Shown here: in pieces, positions 12,782-24,702 of the stretch
Position numbering within the stretch: the first letter of the stretch is position 1
Layout: each line of letters opens with the position of its first letter
Source of the DNA: Calliphora vicina
Taxonomy: Eukaryota; Arthropoda; Insecta; Diptera; Calliphoridae
Assembly (NCBI RefSeq): GCF_958450345.1
Contig: NC_088782.1
Coordinates: forward strand, 88,358,854 to 88,422,853
Direction of reading: 5' to 3'
Length of the DNA: 64,000 nt
Position numbers and translations under genes: made by a program
Notes under the pieces: model-generated
The model's input: only the letters and a program-made list of their open reading frames with translations
Told to the model about the DNA's origin: nothing
Databases searched by the model: none

Positions 12782-15029
12782 CATGCCATCCAAATATAAA
12801 AAAAATTAGCTTCCTACCTCTTTAGGGCCTTTTAAAATTGCGATTTATATGAAGTCGTTAAAAATTGGGGTAATTTTGGGACATTTTTCGAAAAATGTCC
12901 AATATACCCGCATATATATCGGGTACGGTTTATGCTAGCTAGTTAAGTTAGACCTTGTTAGAAAGCTACAATCTCATGCAATCCAAATATAAAAACAATT
13001 AGCTTCCTACCTCTTCAGGGCCTTTTAAAATTGCGATTTATACGAAGTCGTTAAAAACTGGGTAATTTTGGGACATTTTTCGAAAAATGTCCGATATACC
13101 CGCATATATATCGGGTACTGTTTATGCTAGCTACTTAAGTTATACCTTTTTAGAAAGCTACAATCTCATACAATCCAAATATAAAAAAATTTAGCTTCCT
13201 ACCTCTTTAGGGCCTTTTAAAATTGCGATTTATATGAAGTCGTTAAAAACTGGGGTAATTTTGGGAGATTTTTCGAAAAATGTCCAATATACCCGCATAT
13301 ATATCGGGTACGGTTTATGCTAGCTAGTTAAGTTATACCTTGTTAGAAAGCTACAATCTCATGCACTCCAAATATAAAAAAAATTAGCTTCCTAGCTAAT
13401 TGCGATTTATATGAAGTCGTTAAAAACTGGGGTAATTTTGTAACATTTTTCGAAAAATGTCCGATATACCCGCATATATATCGGGTACTATTTATGCTAG
13501 CTAGTTAAGTTATACCTTATTAGAAAGCTACAATCTCATGCACTCCAAATATAAAAAAAATTAGCTTCCTAGCTAATTGCGATTTATATGAAGTCGTTAA
13601 AAACTGGGGTAATTTTGTAACATTTTTCGAAAAATGTCCGATATACCCGCATATATATCGGGTACTATTTATGCTAGCTACTTAAGTTATACCTTGTTAG
13701 AAAGCTACAATCTCATGCAATCCAAATATAGAAAATTTAGCTTTCTAGCTCTTTAGGGCCTTTTAAAATTGCGATTTATATGAACTCATTAAAAACTGGG
13801 GTAATTTTGTAACATTTTTCGAAAAATGTCCGATATACCCGCATATATGTCGGGTACTATTTATGCTAGCTACTTAAGTTATACCTTGTTAGAAAGCTAA
13901 AATCTCATGCCATCCAAATATAAAAAAAATTAGCTTCCTACCTCTTTAGGGCCTTTTAAAATTGCGATTTATATGAAGTCGTTAAAAATTGGGGTAATTT
14001 TGGGACATTTTTCGAAAAATGTCCAATATACCCGCATATATATCGGGTACGGTTTATGCTAGCTAGTTAAGTTAGACCTTGTTAGAAAGCTACAATCTCA
14101 TGCAATCCAAATATAAAAACAATTAGCTTCCTACCTCTTCAGGGCCTTTTAAAATTGCGATTTATACGAAGTCGTTAAAAACTCGGTAATTTTGGGACAT
14201 TTTTCGAAAAATGTCCGATATACCCGCATATATATCGGGTACTGTTTATGCTAGCTACTTAAGTTATACCTTTTTAGAAAGCTACAATCTCATACAATCC
14301 AAATATAAAAAAATTTAGCTTCCTACCTCTTTAGGGCCTTTTAAAATTGCGATTTATATGAAGTCGTTAAAAACTGGGGTAATTTTGGGACATTTTTCGA
14401 AAAATGTCCAATATACCCGCATATATATCGGGTACGGTTTATGCTAGCTAGTTAAGTTATACCTTGTTAGAAAGCTACAATCTCATGCACTCCAAATATA
14501 AAAAAAATTAGCTTCCTAGCTAATTGCGATTTATATGAAGTCGTTAAAAACTGGGGTAATTTTGTAACATTTTTCGAAAAATGTCCGATATACCCGCATA
14601 TATATCGGGTACTATTTATGCTAGCTAGTTAAGTTATACCTTATTAGAAAGCTACAATCTCATGCACTCCAAATATAAAAAAAATTAGCTTCCTAGCTAA
14701 TTGCGATTTATATGAAGTCGTTAAAAACTGGGGTAATTTTGTAACATTTTTCGAAAAATGTCCGATATACCCGCATATATATCGGGTACTATTTATGCTA
14801 GCTACTTAAGTTATACCTTGTTAGAAAGCTACAATCTCATGCAATCCAAATATAGAAAATTTAGCTTTCTAGCTCTTTAGGGCCTTTTAAAATTGCGATT
14901 TATATGAACTCATTAAAAACTGGTGTAATTTTGTAACATTTTTCGAAAAATGTCCGATATACCCGCATATATGTCGGGTACTATTTATGCTAGCTACTTA
15001 AGTTATACCTTGTTAGAAAGCTAAAATCT
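12782..15029. repeat. Higher-order repeat, 1124-bp unit, two tandem copies
   Basis: The segments 12782-13905 and 13906-15029 are near-identical tandem copies of about six monomers. Both start at catgccatcc. The rare gttagacc variant is at 12951 and 14074 and the aactcatt variant at 13783 and 14907. A third catgccatcc at 15030 starts a monomer that then diverges. One single-base indel lies between the copies. Confidence 0.85.
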
Positions 15030-18000
15030 CATGCCATCCAAATATAAAAAAATTAGCTTCTATGATTAGAGAAATTAGCTTCATATGAAGTCGTTAAAAA
15101 CTGGGGTAATTTTGTAACATTTTTCGAAAAATGTCCGATATACCCGCATATATATCGGGTACTGTTTATGCTAGCTACTTAAGTTATACCTTGTTAGAAA
15201 GCTACAATCTCATGCAATCCAAATATAGAAAAATTTAGCTTCCTAGCTTTTTGGGCCTTTTAAAATTGCGATTTATATGAAGTCGTTAAAAACTGGGGTA
15301 ATTTTGGGACATTTTTCGAAAAATGTCCGATATACCTGCATATATATCGGGTAATGTTTACGCTAGCTACCTTAGTTATACCTTGTTAGAAAGCTACAAT
15401 CTCATGCAATCCAAACATAAAAACTTAGCTTCCTAGCTCTTTAGGGCCTTTTAAAATTGCGATTTATATGAAGTCGTTAAAAACTGGGGTAGTTTTGTAA
15501 CATTTTTCGAAAAATGTCCGATATACCCGCATATATATCGGGTACTGTTTATGCTAGCTACTTAAGTTATACCTTGTTAGAAAGCTAAAATCTCATGCCG
15601 TCCAAATATAAAAAAATTTAGCTTCCTTGCTTTTTTGGGCCTTTTAAAATTGCGATTTATATGAAGTCGTTAAAAACTGGGGTAATTTTGTAACATTTTT
15701 CGAAAAATGTCCGATATACCCGCATATATATCGGGTACTATTTATGCTAGCTACTTAAGTTATACCTTGTTAGAAAGCTACAATCTCATGCAATCCAAAT
15801 ATAGAAAAAATTTGCTTCCTACCTCTATAGGGCCTTTTAAAATTGCGATTTATATGAAGTCGTTAAAAACTGGGGTAATTTTGTAACATTTTTCGAAAAA
15901 TGTCCGATATACCCGCATATATATCGGGTACTGTTTATGCTAGCTACTTAAGTTATACCTTGTTAGAAAGCTACAATCTCATGCAATCCAAATATAGAAA
16001 AATTTAGCTTCCTAGCTTTTTGGGCCTTTTAAAATTGCGATTTATATGAAGTCGTTAAAAACTGGGGTAATTTTGGGACATTTTTCGAAAAATGTCCGAT
16101 ATACCTGCATATATATCGGGTAATGTTTATGCTAGCTACTTAAATTATACCTTGTTAGAAAGCTACAATCTCATGCAATCCAAATATAGAAAAAGTCGTT
16201 AAAAACTGGGGTAATTTTGTAACATTTTTCGAAAAATGTCCGATATACCCGCATATATGTCGGGTACTATTTATGCTAAAAAGGTCCGATATACCCGCAT
16301 ATATATCGGGTACTGTTTATGCTAGCTACCTAAGTTATACCTTGTTAGAAAGCTACAATCTCATGCAATCCAAATATAAAACAATTAGCTTCCTATCTCT
16401 TTAGGGCCTTTTAAAATTGCGATTTATATGAAGTCGTTAAAAACTGGGGTAATTTTGGGACATTTTTCGAAAAATGTCCGATATACCCGCATATATATCG
16501 GGTACTGTTTATGCTAGCTACCTAAGTTATACCTTGTTAGAAAGCTACAATCTCATGCAATCCAAATATAAAAAAATTAGCTTCCTATCTCTTTAGGGCC
16601 TTTTAAAATTGCGATTTATATGAAGTCGTTAAAAACTGGGGTAATTTTGGGACATTTTTCGAAAAATGTCCAATATACCCGCATATATATCGGGTACGGT
16701 TTATGCTAGCTACTTAAGTTATACCTTGTTAGAAAGCTAAAATCTCATGCCATCCAAATATAAAAAAATTTAGCTTCCTACCTCTTTAGGGCCTTTTAAA
16801 ATTGTGATTTATATGAAGTCGTTAAAAACTGGGGTAATTTTGGGACATTTTTCGAAAAATGTCCAATATACCCGCATATATATCGGGTACGGTTTATGCT
16901 AGCTACTTAAGTTATACCTTGTTAGAAAGCTAAAATCTCATGCCATCCAAATATAAAAAAATTTAGCTTCCTACCTCTTTAGGGCCTTTTAAAATTGTGA
17001 TTTATATGAAGTCGTTAAAAACTGGGGTAATTTTGGGACATTTTTCGAAAAATGTCCAATATACCCGCATATATATCGGGTACGGTTTATGCTAGCTAGT
17101 TAAGTTATACCTTGTTATAACTTCCAAATATAAAAAAATTAGCTTCCTAGCTAATTGCGATTTATATGAAGTCGTTAAAAACTGGGGTAATTTTGTAACA
17201 TTTTTCGAAAAATGTCCGATATACCCGCATATATATCAGGTACTATTTATGCTAGCTTGTTAGAAAGCTACAATCTCATGTAATCCAAATATAAAAAAAA
17301 TTAGCTTCCTAGCTAATTGCGATTTATATGAAGTCGTTAAAAACTGGGGTAATTTTGTAACATTTTTCGAAAAATGTCCGATATACCCGCATATATATCA
17401 GGTACTATTTATGCTAGCTACTTAAGTTATACCTTGTTAGAAAGCTACAATCTCAAATATAGAAAATTTAGCTTTCTAGCTCTTTAGGGGCCTTTAGAAT
17501 TGCGATTTATATGAAGTCGTTAAAAACTGGGGTAATTTTGGGACATTTTTCGAAAAATGTCCGATATACCCGCATATATATCGGGTACCATTTATGCTAG
17601 CTACTTAAGTTATACCTTGTTAGAAAGCTACAATCTCATGCCATCCAAATATAAAAAAATTTAGCTTCCTACCTCTTTAGGGCCATTTAAAATTGCGATT
17701 TATATGAAGTCGTTAAAAACTGGGGTAATTTTGGGACATTTTTCGAAAAATGTCCGATATACCCGCATATATATCGGGTACCATTTATGCTAGCTACTTA
17801 AGTTATACCTTGTTAGAAAATTACAATCTCATGCCATCCAAATATAAAAAAATTTAGCTTCCTACCTCTATAGGGCCTTTTAAAATTGCGATTTATATGA
17901 AGTCGTTAAAAACTGGGGTAATTTTGGGACATTTTTCGAAAAATGTCCGATATACCTGCATATATATCGGGTACTATTTATGCTAGATACTTAAGTTATA

Positions 18001-20860
18001 CCTTGTTAGAAAGCTACAATCTCATGCAATCCAAACATAACATTGCGATTTATATGAAGTCGTTAAAAACTGGGGTAATTTTGTAACATTTTTCGAAAAA
18101 TGTCCGATATACCCGCATATATGTCGGGTACTATTTATGCTAGCTACTTAAGTTATACCTTGTTAGAAAGCTAAAGTCTCATGCCATCCAAATATAAAAA
18201 AATTTAGCTTTCTACCTCTTTAGGGCCTTTTAAAATTGCGATTTATATGAAGTCGTTAAAAACTGGGGTAATTTTGGGACATTTTTCGAAAAATGTCCGA
18301 TATACCCGCATATATATCGGGTACTGTTTATGCTAGCTAGTTAAGTTATACCTTGTTAGAAAGCTACAATCTCATGCAATCCAAATATAGAAAAAGTCGT
18401 TAAAAACTGGGGTAATTTTGTAACATTTTTCGAAAAATGTCCGATATACCCGCATATATGTCGGGTACTGTTTATGCTAGGTACCTAAGTTATACCTTGT
18501 TAGAAAGCTACAATCTCATGCAATCCAAATATAAAAAAATTAGCTTCCTATCTCTTTAGGGCCTTTTAAAATTGCGATTTATATGAAGTCGTTAAAAACT
18601 GGGGTAATTTTGGGACATTTTTCGAAAAATGTCCAATATACCCGCATATATATCGGGTACGGTTTATGCTAGCTAGTTAAGTTATAGCTTGTTAGAAAGC
18701 TACAATCTCATGCAATCCAAATATAAAAAAAATTAGCTTCCTAGCTAATTGCGATTTATATGAAGTCGTTAAAAACTGGGGTAATTTTGTAACATTTTTC
18801 GAAAAATGTCCGATATACCCGCATATATATCAGGTACTATTTATGCTAGCTTGTTAGAAAGCTACAATCTCATGTAATCCAAATATAAAAAAATTAGCTT
18901 CCTAGCTAATTGCGATTTATATGAAGTCGTTAAAAACTGGGGTAATTTTGGGACATTTTTCGAAAAATGTCCGATATACCCGCATATATATCGGGTACCA
19001 TTTATGCTAGCTACTTAAGTTATACCTTGTTAGAAAGCTACAATCTCATGCCATCCAAATATAAAAAAATTTAGCTTCCTACCTCTTTAAGGCCTTTTAA
19101 AATTGCGATTTATATGAAGTTGTTAAAAACTGGGGTAATTTTGGGACATTTTTCGAAAAATGTCCGATATACCCGCATATATATCGGGTACTGTTTATGC
19201 AAGCTTGTTAAGTTATACCTTGTTAGAAAGCTACAATCTCATGCAATCCAAATATAAAAAAAATAGCTTCCTAGCTAATTGCGATTTATATGAAGTCGTT
19301 AAAAACTGGGGTAATTTTGTAACATTTTTCGAAAAATGTCCGATATACCCGCATATATATCGGGTACTATTTATGCTAGCTACTTAAGTTATACCTTGTT
19401 AGAAAGCTACAATCTCATGCAATCCAAATATAGAAAAAGTCGTTAAAAACTGGGGTAATTTTGTAACATTTTTCGAAAAATGTCCGATATACCCGCATAT
19501 ATGTCGGGTACTATTTATACTAAAAAGGTCCGATATACCCGCATATATATCGGGTACTGTTTATGTTAGCTACCTAAGTTATACCTTGTTAGAAAGCTAC
19601 AATCTCATGCAATCCAAATATAAAAAATTTAGCTTCCTATCTCTTTAGGGCCTTTTAAAATTGCGATATATATGAAGTCGTTAAAAACTGGCGTAATTTT
19701 GGGACATTTTTCGAAAAATGTCCGATATACCCGCATATATATCGGGTACTGTTTATGCTAGCTAGTTAAGTTATACCTTGTTAGAAAGCTACAATCTCAT
19801 GCAATCCAAATATAAAAAAATTAGCTTCCTAGCTAATTGCGATTTATATGAAGTCGTTAAAAACTGGGGTAATTTTGTAACATTTTTCGAAAAATGTCCG
19901 ATATACCCGCATATATATCGGGTACTATTTATGGTAGCTACTTAAGTTATACCTTGTTAGAAAGCTACAATCTCATGCAATCCAAATATAGAAAAAGTCG
20001 TTAAAAACTGGGGTAATTTTGTAACATTTTTCGAAAAATGTCCGATATACCCGCATATATGTCGGGTACTATTTATGCTAGCTACTTAAGTTATACCTTC
20101 TTAGAAAGCTACAATCTCATGCCATCCAAATATAAAAAAATAGCTTCCTAGCTAATTGCGATTTATATGAAGTCGTTAAAAACTGGGGTAATTTTGGGAC
20201 ACTTTTCGAAAAATGTCCGATATACCCGCATATACATCGGGTACTATTTATGGTAGCTACTTAAGTTATACCTTGTTAGAAAGCTACAATCTCATGCAAT
20301 CCAAATATAGAAAAAGTCGTTAAAAACTGGGGTAATTTTGTAACTTTTTTCGAAAAATGTCCGATATACCCGCATATATGTCGGGTACTATTTATGCTAG
20401 CTACTTAAGTTATACCTTCTTAGAAAGCTACAATCTCATGCCATCCAAATATAAAAAAATAGCTTCCTAGCTAATTGCGATTTATATGAAGTCGTTAAAA
20501 ACTGGGGTAATTTTGGGACATTTTTCGAAAAATGTCCGATATACCCGCATATATATCGGATACTATTTATGCTAGCTACTTAAGATATATAAAAATTTAG
20601 CTTCCTAGCTCTTTTGGGCCTTTTAAAATTGCGATTTATATGAAGTCGTTAAAAACTGGGGTAATTTTGGGACATTTTTCGAAAAATGTCCGATATACCC
20701 GCATATATATCGGGTACTGTTTATGCTAGCTACTTAAGTTATACCTTCTTAGAAAGCTACAATCTCATGCCATCCAAATATAAAAAAATAGCTTCCTAGC
20801 TAATTGCGATTTATATGAAGTCGTTATAAACTGGGGTAATTTTGGGACATTTTTCGAAAA

Positions 20861-20896
20861 ATGTCCGATATACCCGCAATGTCCGATATACCCGCA
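20861..20896. repeat. 18-bp tandem microduplication at the left edge of the interrupting block
   Basis: The satellite 18-mer atgtccgatatacccgca occurs twice in direct tandem (20861-20878 and 20879-20896). One base later the satellite stops. No other monomer in the window shows this doubling, and it sits exactly at the satellite to non-satellite junction. There is no matching copy at the right junction, so it is not an ordinary target-site duplication. Confidence 0.9.
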
Positions 20897-20897
20897 T

Positions 20898-21840
20898 ACA
20901 ACAAACTGCGGCTATCAAACCGTTTATACCGCATAATAAAACTGCTCCGTAATTTTCTAATTAATCTTATAAACTATAAACAATTAAATTCAGTGACTGT
21001 TATTGAAAAAATCTGTGTTAAATTTGCTACATCTCGATATTTTCATTTACTCAGTTACATTATTAATAACTGTTTAATTTTATAAACTATTTATCTAATT
21101 AAAATACATAAATTCTTATAAGAATAAAGCAATAAAGAAAAGAATCAAACATAAACAAATTTTACAAGAACAAATATCATTATCGTTTACTTACACTCAT
21201 CAACATAAATACAACAACAACGTGATTAATAAACAAGTGTCATCCTCATTCTCAAATTAAAGGTTGCCAGATATATATATATTTTTTTACACTGTGCAAA
21301 ATAAATAATATAAAATCATTTTTTGAGTATGGCCTATTTAGTAAAAAATTGCAATATTAAAAGTGAAGAAGAAAGAATGATTGTGTGTTGGCTCTGCACA
21401 CTGGATCGAATCGAATAAACTAGAAGGACAAATAGAAAAATAAGAAAGTCGCCAGATGATGCTGAATTTTTGCAATGTAATACGTAACCCTATGCTTAAA
21501 TCAAAATTATTACCAAATTGATGCAAATATATACCATTAGATAAAAAACGATATTCAAAGTTGACTTTATAAAACATATTTTATTTTTTAAATTGTTAAG
21601 TATATTAAATATTGCATAAAATAGGAACTGCATAACGGATTTTCATAAAACTTATATCGATACGAAGCATTTTTATGTACGGTTTGATATAATCAAACAT
21701 CTTTGACTTATATGTCACACAAAATATTTACGAGCATTTGTAAATCGCGTTTTCAAGTTTTTATTTTAACAAAAGTTGTTTCAATTTTATTGGAAGAAAA
21801 GTTCTAAAGTTCAGCGGATTTCAGGTTAATGAAGTAATAG
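20898..21840. other. AT-rich non-coding segment, possible 5' region of the broken gene
   Basis: Non-satellite, AT-rich sequence with no recognised gene on either strand. Short open frames here have composition and content typical of chance. A frame crossing the left junction merely fuses satellite codons with this DNA. A (ta)n run is followed by a T run near 21270-21288. The last part (about 21750-21840) lies directly upstream of a good splice donor, so it may be a 5' untranslated exon or a 5' coding exon of the gene that follows. I see no clear promoter motif. Confidence 0.5.
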
Positions 21841-21909
21841 GTAAGTAACGTTGAAATGTGCTCTTTCTGAATAAAGAAATATATCTTGCAAATTTTTTGC
21901 ATTTTCTAG
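21841..21909 (+). other. Putative 69-bp intron
   Basis: The donor is aatag/GTAAGTAAC and the acceptor is ttttgcattttctAG/gatatttg, 69 bp apart, a usual size for small insect introns. The start ATG at 21921 lies 11 bases into the downstream exon. If spliced, the upstream sequence is open in frame with that ATG for about 30 codons, back to a stop near 21750, but contains no ATG itself. It could therefore be a 5' untranslated exon or the end of an exon whose start is lost. This is inference from consensus sites only. Confidence 0.5.
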
Positions 21910-21920
21910 GATATTTGAAA

Positions 21921-23042
21921 ATGAGTAAAGCATTGTCAATACATACAATTTTTTTAAAATGGTTAGAATGTAAAAAAAATATTCCTGAATTTATGAATTC
22001 CATAGTCGATATATTAGAAAAGGATTTAGACTTTGCAAAGGTGAAAACTTTTTTAAAGAATATGGCCTATAAATTTGCAATTAAGTGGAATAAGTGCCAC
22101 AGAGTAATGGACCAGTTTATGATATCTTATACCAAATGGCTAAATACAGAAATTGATTTTTCAAAATATAGTCTAAATTTAGAACCTTCCACTAGTAAAT
22201 CCGCTAGTATTGATATTGAATTTAGGCACGTGTCTTCAAAAACAAAAAAGCGAAGAGCAAAAGAACTCGCAGACAACATGTCAAAAAACACATTATTTTT
22301 AGCTACGGAAATGATATTGAGGAGAGATGGTAAGCGAGATTCCGCAAATATTTTGAAAGAATTAGCAGAAGGTTCTCCAAAAATAGGCACTGTACTAAAA
22401 AGGGCAAGAATTTGCAGTGAAACCCCATGTGGGTTACCACCAGAAAAACCATGTGGGTTAACACCAGACCAAGCATTGGCCACATTTGTAGACGCAAATT
22501 TATCAAAACATCAATACCAAATTCTAAGAGAAAATGTAGAAAATATCCAGAAATCCAGATTGATAGCCTTCTTCCTACAGTGGTAATATCAGGAGACCAT
22601 AGTTTTAATGTAAACGCAATTATGATATTGTGCATGATTGACGGAAAAGTATGTAATTCTTTGTCAGAATTTAGTTCTCAGCAAACATGTTATATATGTG
22701 GAGCAACTCCAAAAACGATGAACGACATGATAGCACTAGCCAATAATACACACCGAAATCAGGGCTTAATGAAGATAGGATTATCCCCATTACATTGTCG
22801 AATTCGATTTATGGAATGCTTGTTGCACATCGCATACAGACTAAAATTTAAGAAATGGCAGGCAAGAGGTCATCCGTTCATGTTTACTTCCTATAGGGCA
22901 ATTGTCAGAAGAGGCTCAAGAAGCTAGAAATAAAGACAATAGAAAAATCCGGGAAAATTTTACACGAAAGACATCGCGACAAGATACAAACACAGATTTA
23001 CTACACAGACTATTAATCAAAAATCAAAGCATGGTATTTTAA
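21921..23042 (+). pseudogene. Broken gene of a transposon-like multicopy protein family (CxxC zinc-type motif)
   Basis: The pieces lie in three frames. Frame 1 (21921 to about 22545, starting MSKALSIH) ends with the block ALATFVDANLSKHQYQILRE. Frame 2 (about 22545-22868) has LCMIDGKVCN, then QQTCYICGATPKTMND with a CxxC pair, then LSPLH and LLHIAYRL ending at KKWQARG. Frame 3 (about 22869-23042) has LLPIGQLSEEAQEARNKD and a C-terminus rich in basic residues, with a TAA stop. I recognise these blocks, from memory only, as those of a large uncharacterised family in insect and Hydra genomes. Relatives have a long stretch between the first and second blocks and another between the second and third, so this copy appears to have lost two internal segments as well as its frame. 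A distant link to RAG1/Transib-type transposases is possible but unproven. The ATG was preferred to an in-frame GTG at 21858 inside the putative intron. Non-functional. Confidence 0.7.
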
Positions 23043-23072
23043 GTTCAGATGTAAAAAATTTGTTAAAGTTTG

Positions 23073-23078
23073 AATAAA
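23073..23078 (+). terminator. AATAAA polyadenylation signal candidate
   Basis: AATAAA lies about 30 bases after the TAA stop of the broken gene, a normal distance for a compact 3' untranslated region. In DNA this AT-rich such a hexamer is expected often by chance, so the position is the only support. Confidence 0.35.
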
Positions 23079-23089
23079 TAAACTAAGTT

Positions 23090-23451
23090 GGTACACACAT
23101 TCTTCATATGCATAAGCAATTTAAAGTTCTTTAAAATTTCCAAATTCTTTATGGTTTAGATTTATTCGAGGTTCAAAGTTCATGTTTGTATGGTTTTTTT
23201 AAAAGCATTAACTTTTGTATTGTATATTTTCTAACATATTTCTAAAATTTTAATTATTTTAGTCTCTAATTAATGCATATGGGTTATAGTTGGACAATTT
23301 TTTATTTTAAATATTACAGATATAATATAAGGACAATATAAAAAAAACTTAAACAATATGAACTTTGAACCTCGATAAAATCAAAACCACAATGAATTTG
23401 TAAATATTGGAGAACTCTAAATTTCGTATTTATACAAAGAATGCATCTACC
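23090..23451. repeat. Fold-back element: 94-bp arms, 174-bp loop
   Basis: The left arm 23090-23183 and the right arm 23358-23451 are inverted copies. By hand alignment without gaps they match at 75 of 94 positions. The inner 18 bases (tcgaggttcaaagttcat, 23166-23183, against 23358-23375) are perfect and the outer ends read GGTA/TACC. The loop is AT-rich and non-coding. The structure fits a small non-autonomous fold-back or MITE-like element, or the remnant termini of one. I see no convincing target-site duplication. It begins about 12 bases after the AATAAA of the broken gene, so it could also be part of that gene's 3' region. Confidence 0.7.
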
Positions 23452-23792
23452 GAATTTCATCAAAATCGAAGAGGGTAAAGTAAGAAACCTGTTCGAAAAT
23501 TTTTAAAATGTGCCTATATATTAACTAGTTATAAGTATCTCCTTTTAACTATTTTTGCTAAATATGAAATGTAGTTGATATAATATGTAATTTCCAAAAA
23601 AAATTTATGTCTTATCAAAATAATTTTAATACTTAAAAATTAAATTTTTTATAATTTTTTTTTTAATATACTTTTGAATTATCTAAATTAAATAAAAAAA
23701 AATTGCTTCTTCATATGAAATCTTTTTTATTATTCGATAGCAGTTTATTTTACTAATATATGTCTAAAATTTTACTGATGTAGCATATTTAG
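23452..23792. other. AT-rich spacer before the LINE, nothing recognised
   Basis: Sequence dominated by T and A runs, with stops in all frames. It starts with a phrase of the type gaatttcatcaaaatcg, seen in many insect dispersed repeats as far as I remember. It may contain the lost 5' part of the LINE or the DNA the LINE landed in. The exact 5' end of the LINE cannot be fixed from this copy. Confidence 0.5.
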
Positions 23793-24685
23793 TTCACGAG
23801 ATATAACGTTTGTCCTCCTGGATATGAATTTCTATCCACTGTGCTCTGCCATGAATTTTGCCACTTTAAATGTAGTGGATTATCTGGCCTAGTTGCTGAA
23901 GCAATTATGAAAAATAATGGACTACACTGGTGTTGCGAAAGCTGTAGGAAACTTGGTGTGAATTATTACCGTTTTTTCCAAGATACTAAGAAGAAATTTA
24001 TGGAACTTCAAGACGATGCTAATAAGTTAAATGATCGTATATCAGAATATGGCAATTTGTTTGATGATTATAAATCATTAGATAATCTTAAGTCCCCGCC
24101 TCAATCTTCTCCTAAACGCAGCAAATCCGCAAGAAACGCAAATAAGGAAAAACGTGATGAGCAACCTTCTACTTCTGTTTCTGGACCGCCTAGTAATTCT
24201 GATCCATCTGTACCTAGTAATTCCGATCCATCTGTACCAACTGATTGCAATTTCCCATCCTCGAATGCTCCCAAATTAAATTGTAATAATTTACAATTAA
24301 GTTATGCAGATGCTGTTTTAAATACTGCTAATATAAAAAATAATACTTCTTACAATCCTCCACAACTGCTAAATAATGAAAACGTCCTCCTAAAAAAACA
24401 ATATTTATTTCCCGCTTGGCAAACGATACTACAACTGAATCTGTTGACTACTACGTGAAAAATATAATTGGAAATGAAGCTGATATTTCAATACAAAAGT
24501 TTAACTTTCCCCAACCCAGATCTATCTCATCATTTAAAATTACTGTTTCCATTGATATTTTTAAAACCTTAGTTGATCCGAATTTCTGGCCTATAAATAC
24601 ACTTGTTCGTGAATATATTTACAGACCTAGGCCACAAAATATCGCGGTACTTCGACAACGTGAATTTGTTGCTCCAAAAAACTAA
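23793..24685 (+). pseudogene. LINE ORF1, 5'-incomplete and frameshifted
   Basis: In complete elements ORF1 makes the RNA-binding protein of the retrotransposition particle. Visible here: a half PHD-like zinc motif (CHEFCHFKC then, about 20 residues on, WCCESC), a probable coiled coil (around FFQDTKKKFMELQDDANKL), and a Ser/Pro/Asn-rich linker with an in-frame 24-bp tandem duplication encoding SNSDPSVP twice (24189-24236, one silent difference). After a frameshift comes a C-terminal block beginning RPPKKTIFISRLANDTTTE, typical of the PHD-containing ORF1 class. The frame change falls in gaaaac at 24378-24383, as if one A were lost: frame 1 runs on to a stop at 24458, while the family-like reading continues in the other frame to TAA at 24683-24685. 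There is no initiator ATG before the zinc motif. Confidence 0.8.
24189..24236 (+). repeat. In-frame 24-bp tandem duplication in ORF1
   Basis: Two adjacent 24-bp units (24189-24212 and 24213-24236) differ at one third-codon position (tct against tcc) and encode the same octapeptide. It lies in the low-complexity linker of ORF1. Because it keeps the frame it could predate the death of the element. Confidence 0.85.
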
Positions 24686-24702
24686 TTCCAACTAATGACT
24701 TC

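Larger units (their letters stand above)
564..20897. repeat. Satellite array, left domain (~191-bp monomer)
   Basis: Tandem head-to-tail copies, all in the same orientation. The phrase cgaaaaatgtcc recurs at 713, 904, 1095 and 1287, giving a spacing of 191-192 bp. Landmarks in order within one monomer: gatttatatgaagtcg, ttaaaaactggggtaatttt, a palindrome centred on ttcgaa, tacccgcatatatatcggg, tttatgctagctac, ttagaaagctacaatctc, ccaaatataaa, ttagggcctttt. Two main subtypes are interspersed: one reads ttttgtaacattttt before the palindrome centre, the other ttttgggacattttt. Some copies have a spacer shortened to cctagctaattgcg, and others carry a tatgattagagaaattagc variant at 651, 1573, 3415, 5099, 6418, 9243, 11126, 12443 and 15063. 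A few copies are truncated (for example near 1426, 2170, 11575 and 16275). There is no tRNA or rRNA similarity. Confidence 0.97.

Noticed and set aside
19160..19387. Open frames in the satellite encoding peptides such as MSDIPAYISG... (also at 28238-28474 and 63684-63878)
   Set aside because: They are direct read-throughs of the monomer, appear only where variants remove stops, and run into the next monomer. There is no sign of coding constraint.
20861..21085. Open frame crossing the left edge of the interrupting block
   Set aside because: It fuses doubled satellite codons to unrelated AT-rich DNA; a chance product of the junction.
21338..21577. Minus-strand open frame of 79 codons
   Set aside because: No recognisable domain, composition of AT-rich non-coding DNA, no supporting neighbours.
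22127..22635. Minus-strand open frames opposite the broken gene
   Set aside because: They are shadows of the plus-strand coding frames, which carry recognisable family blocks.
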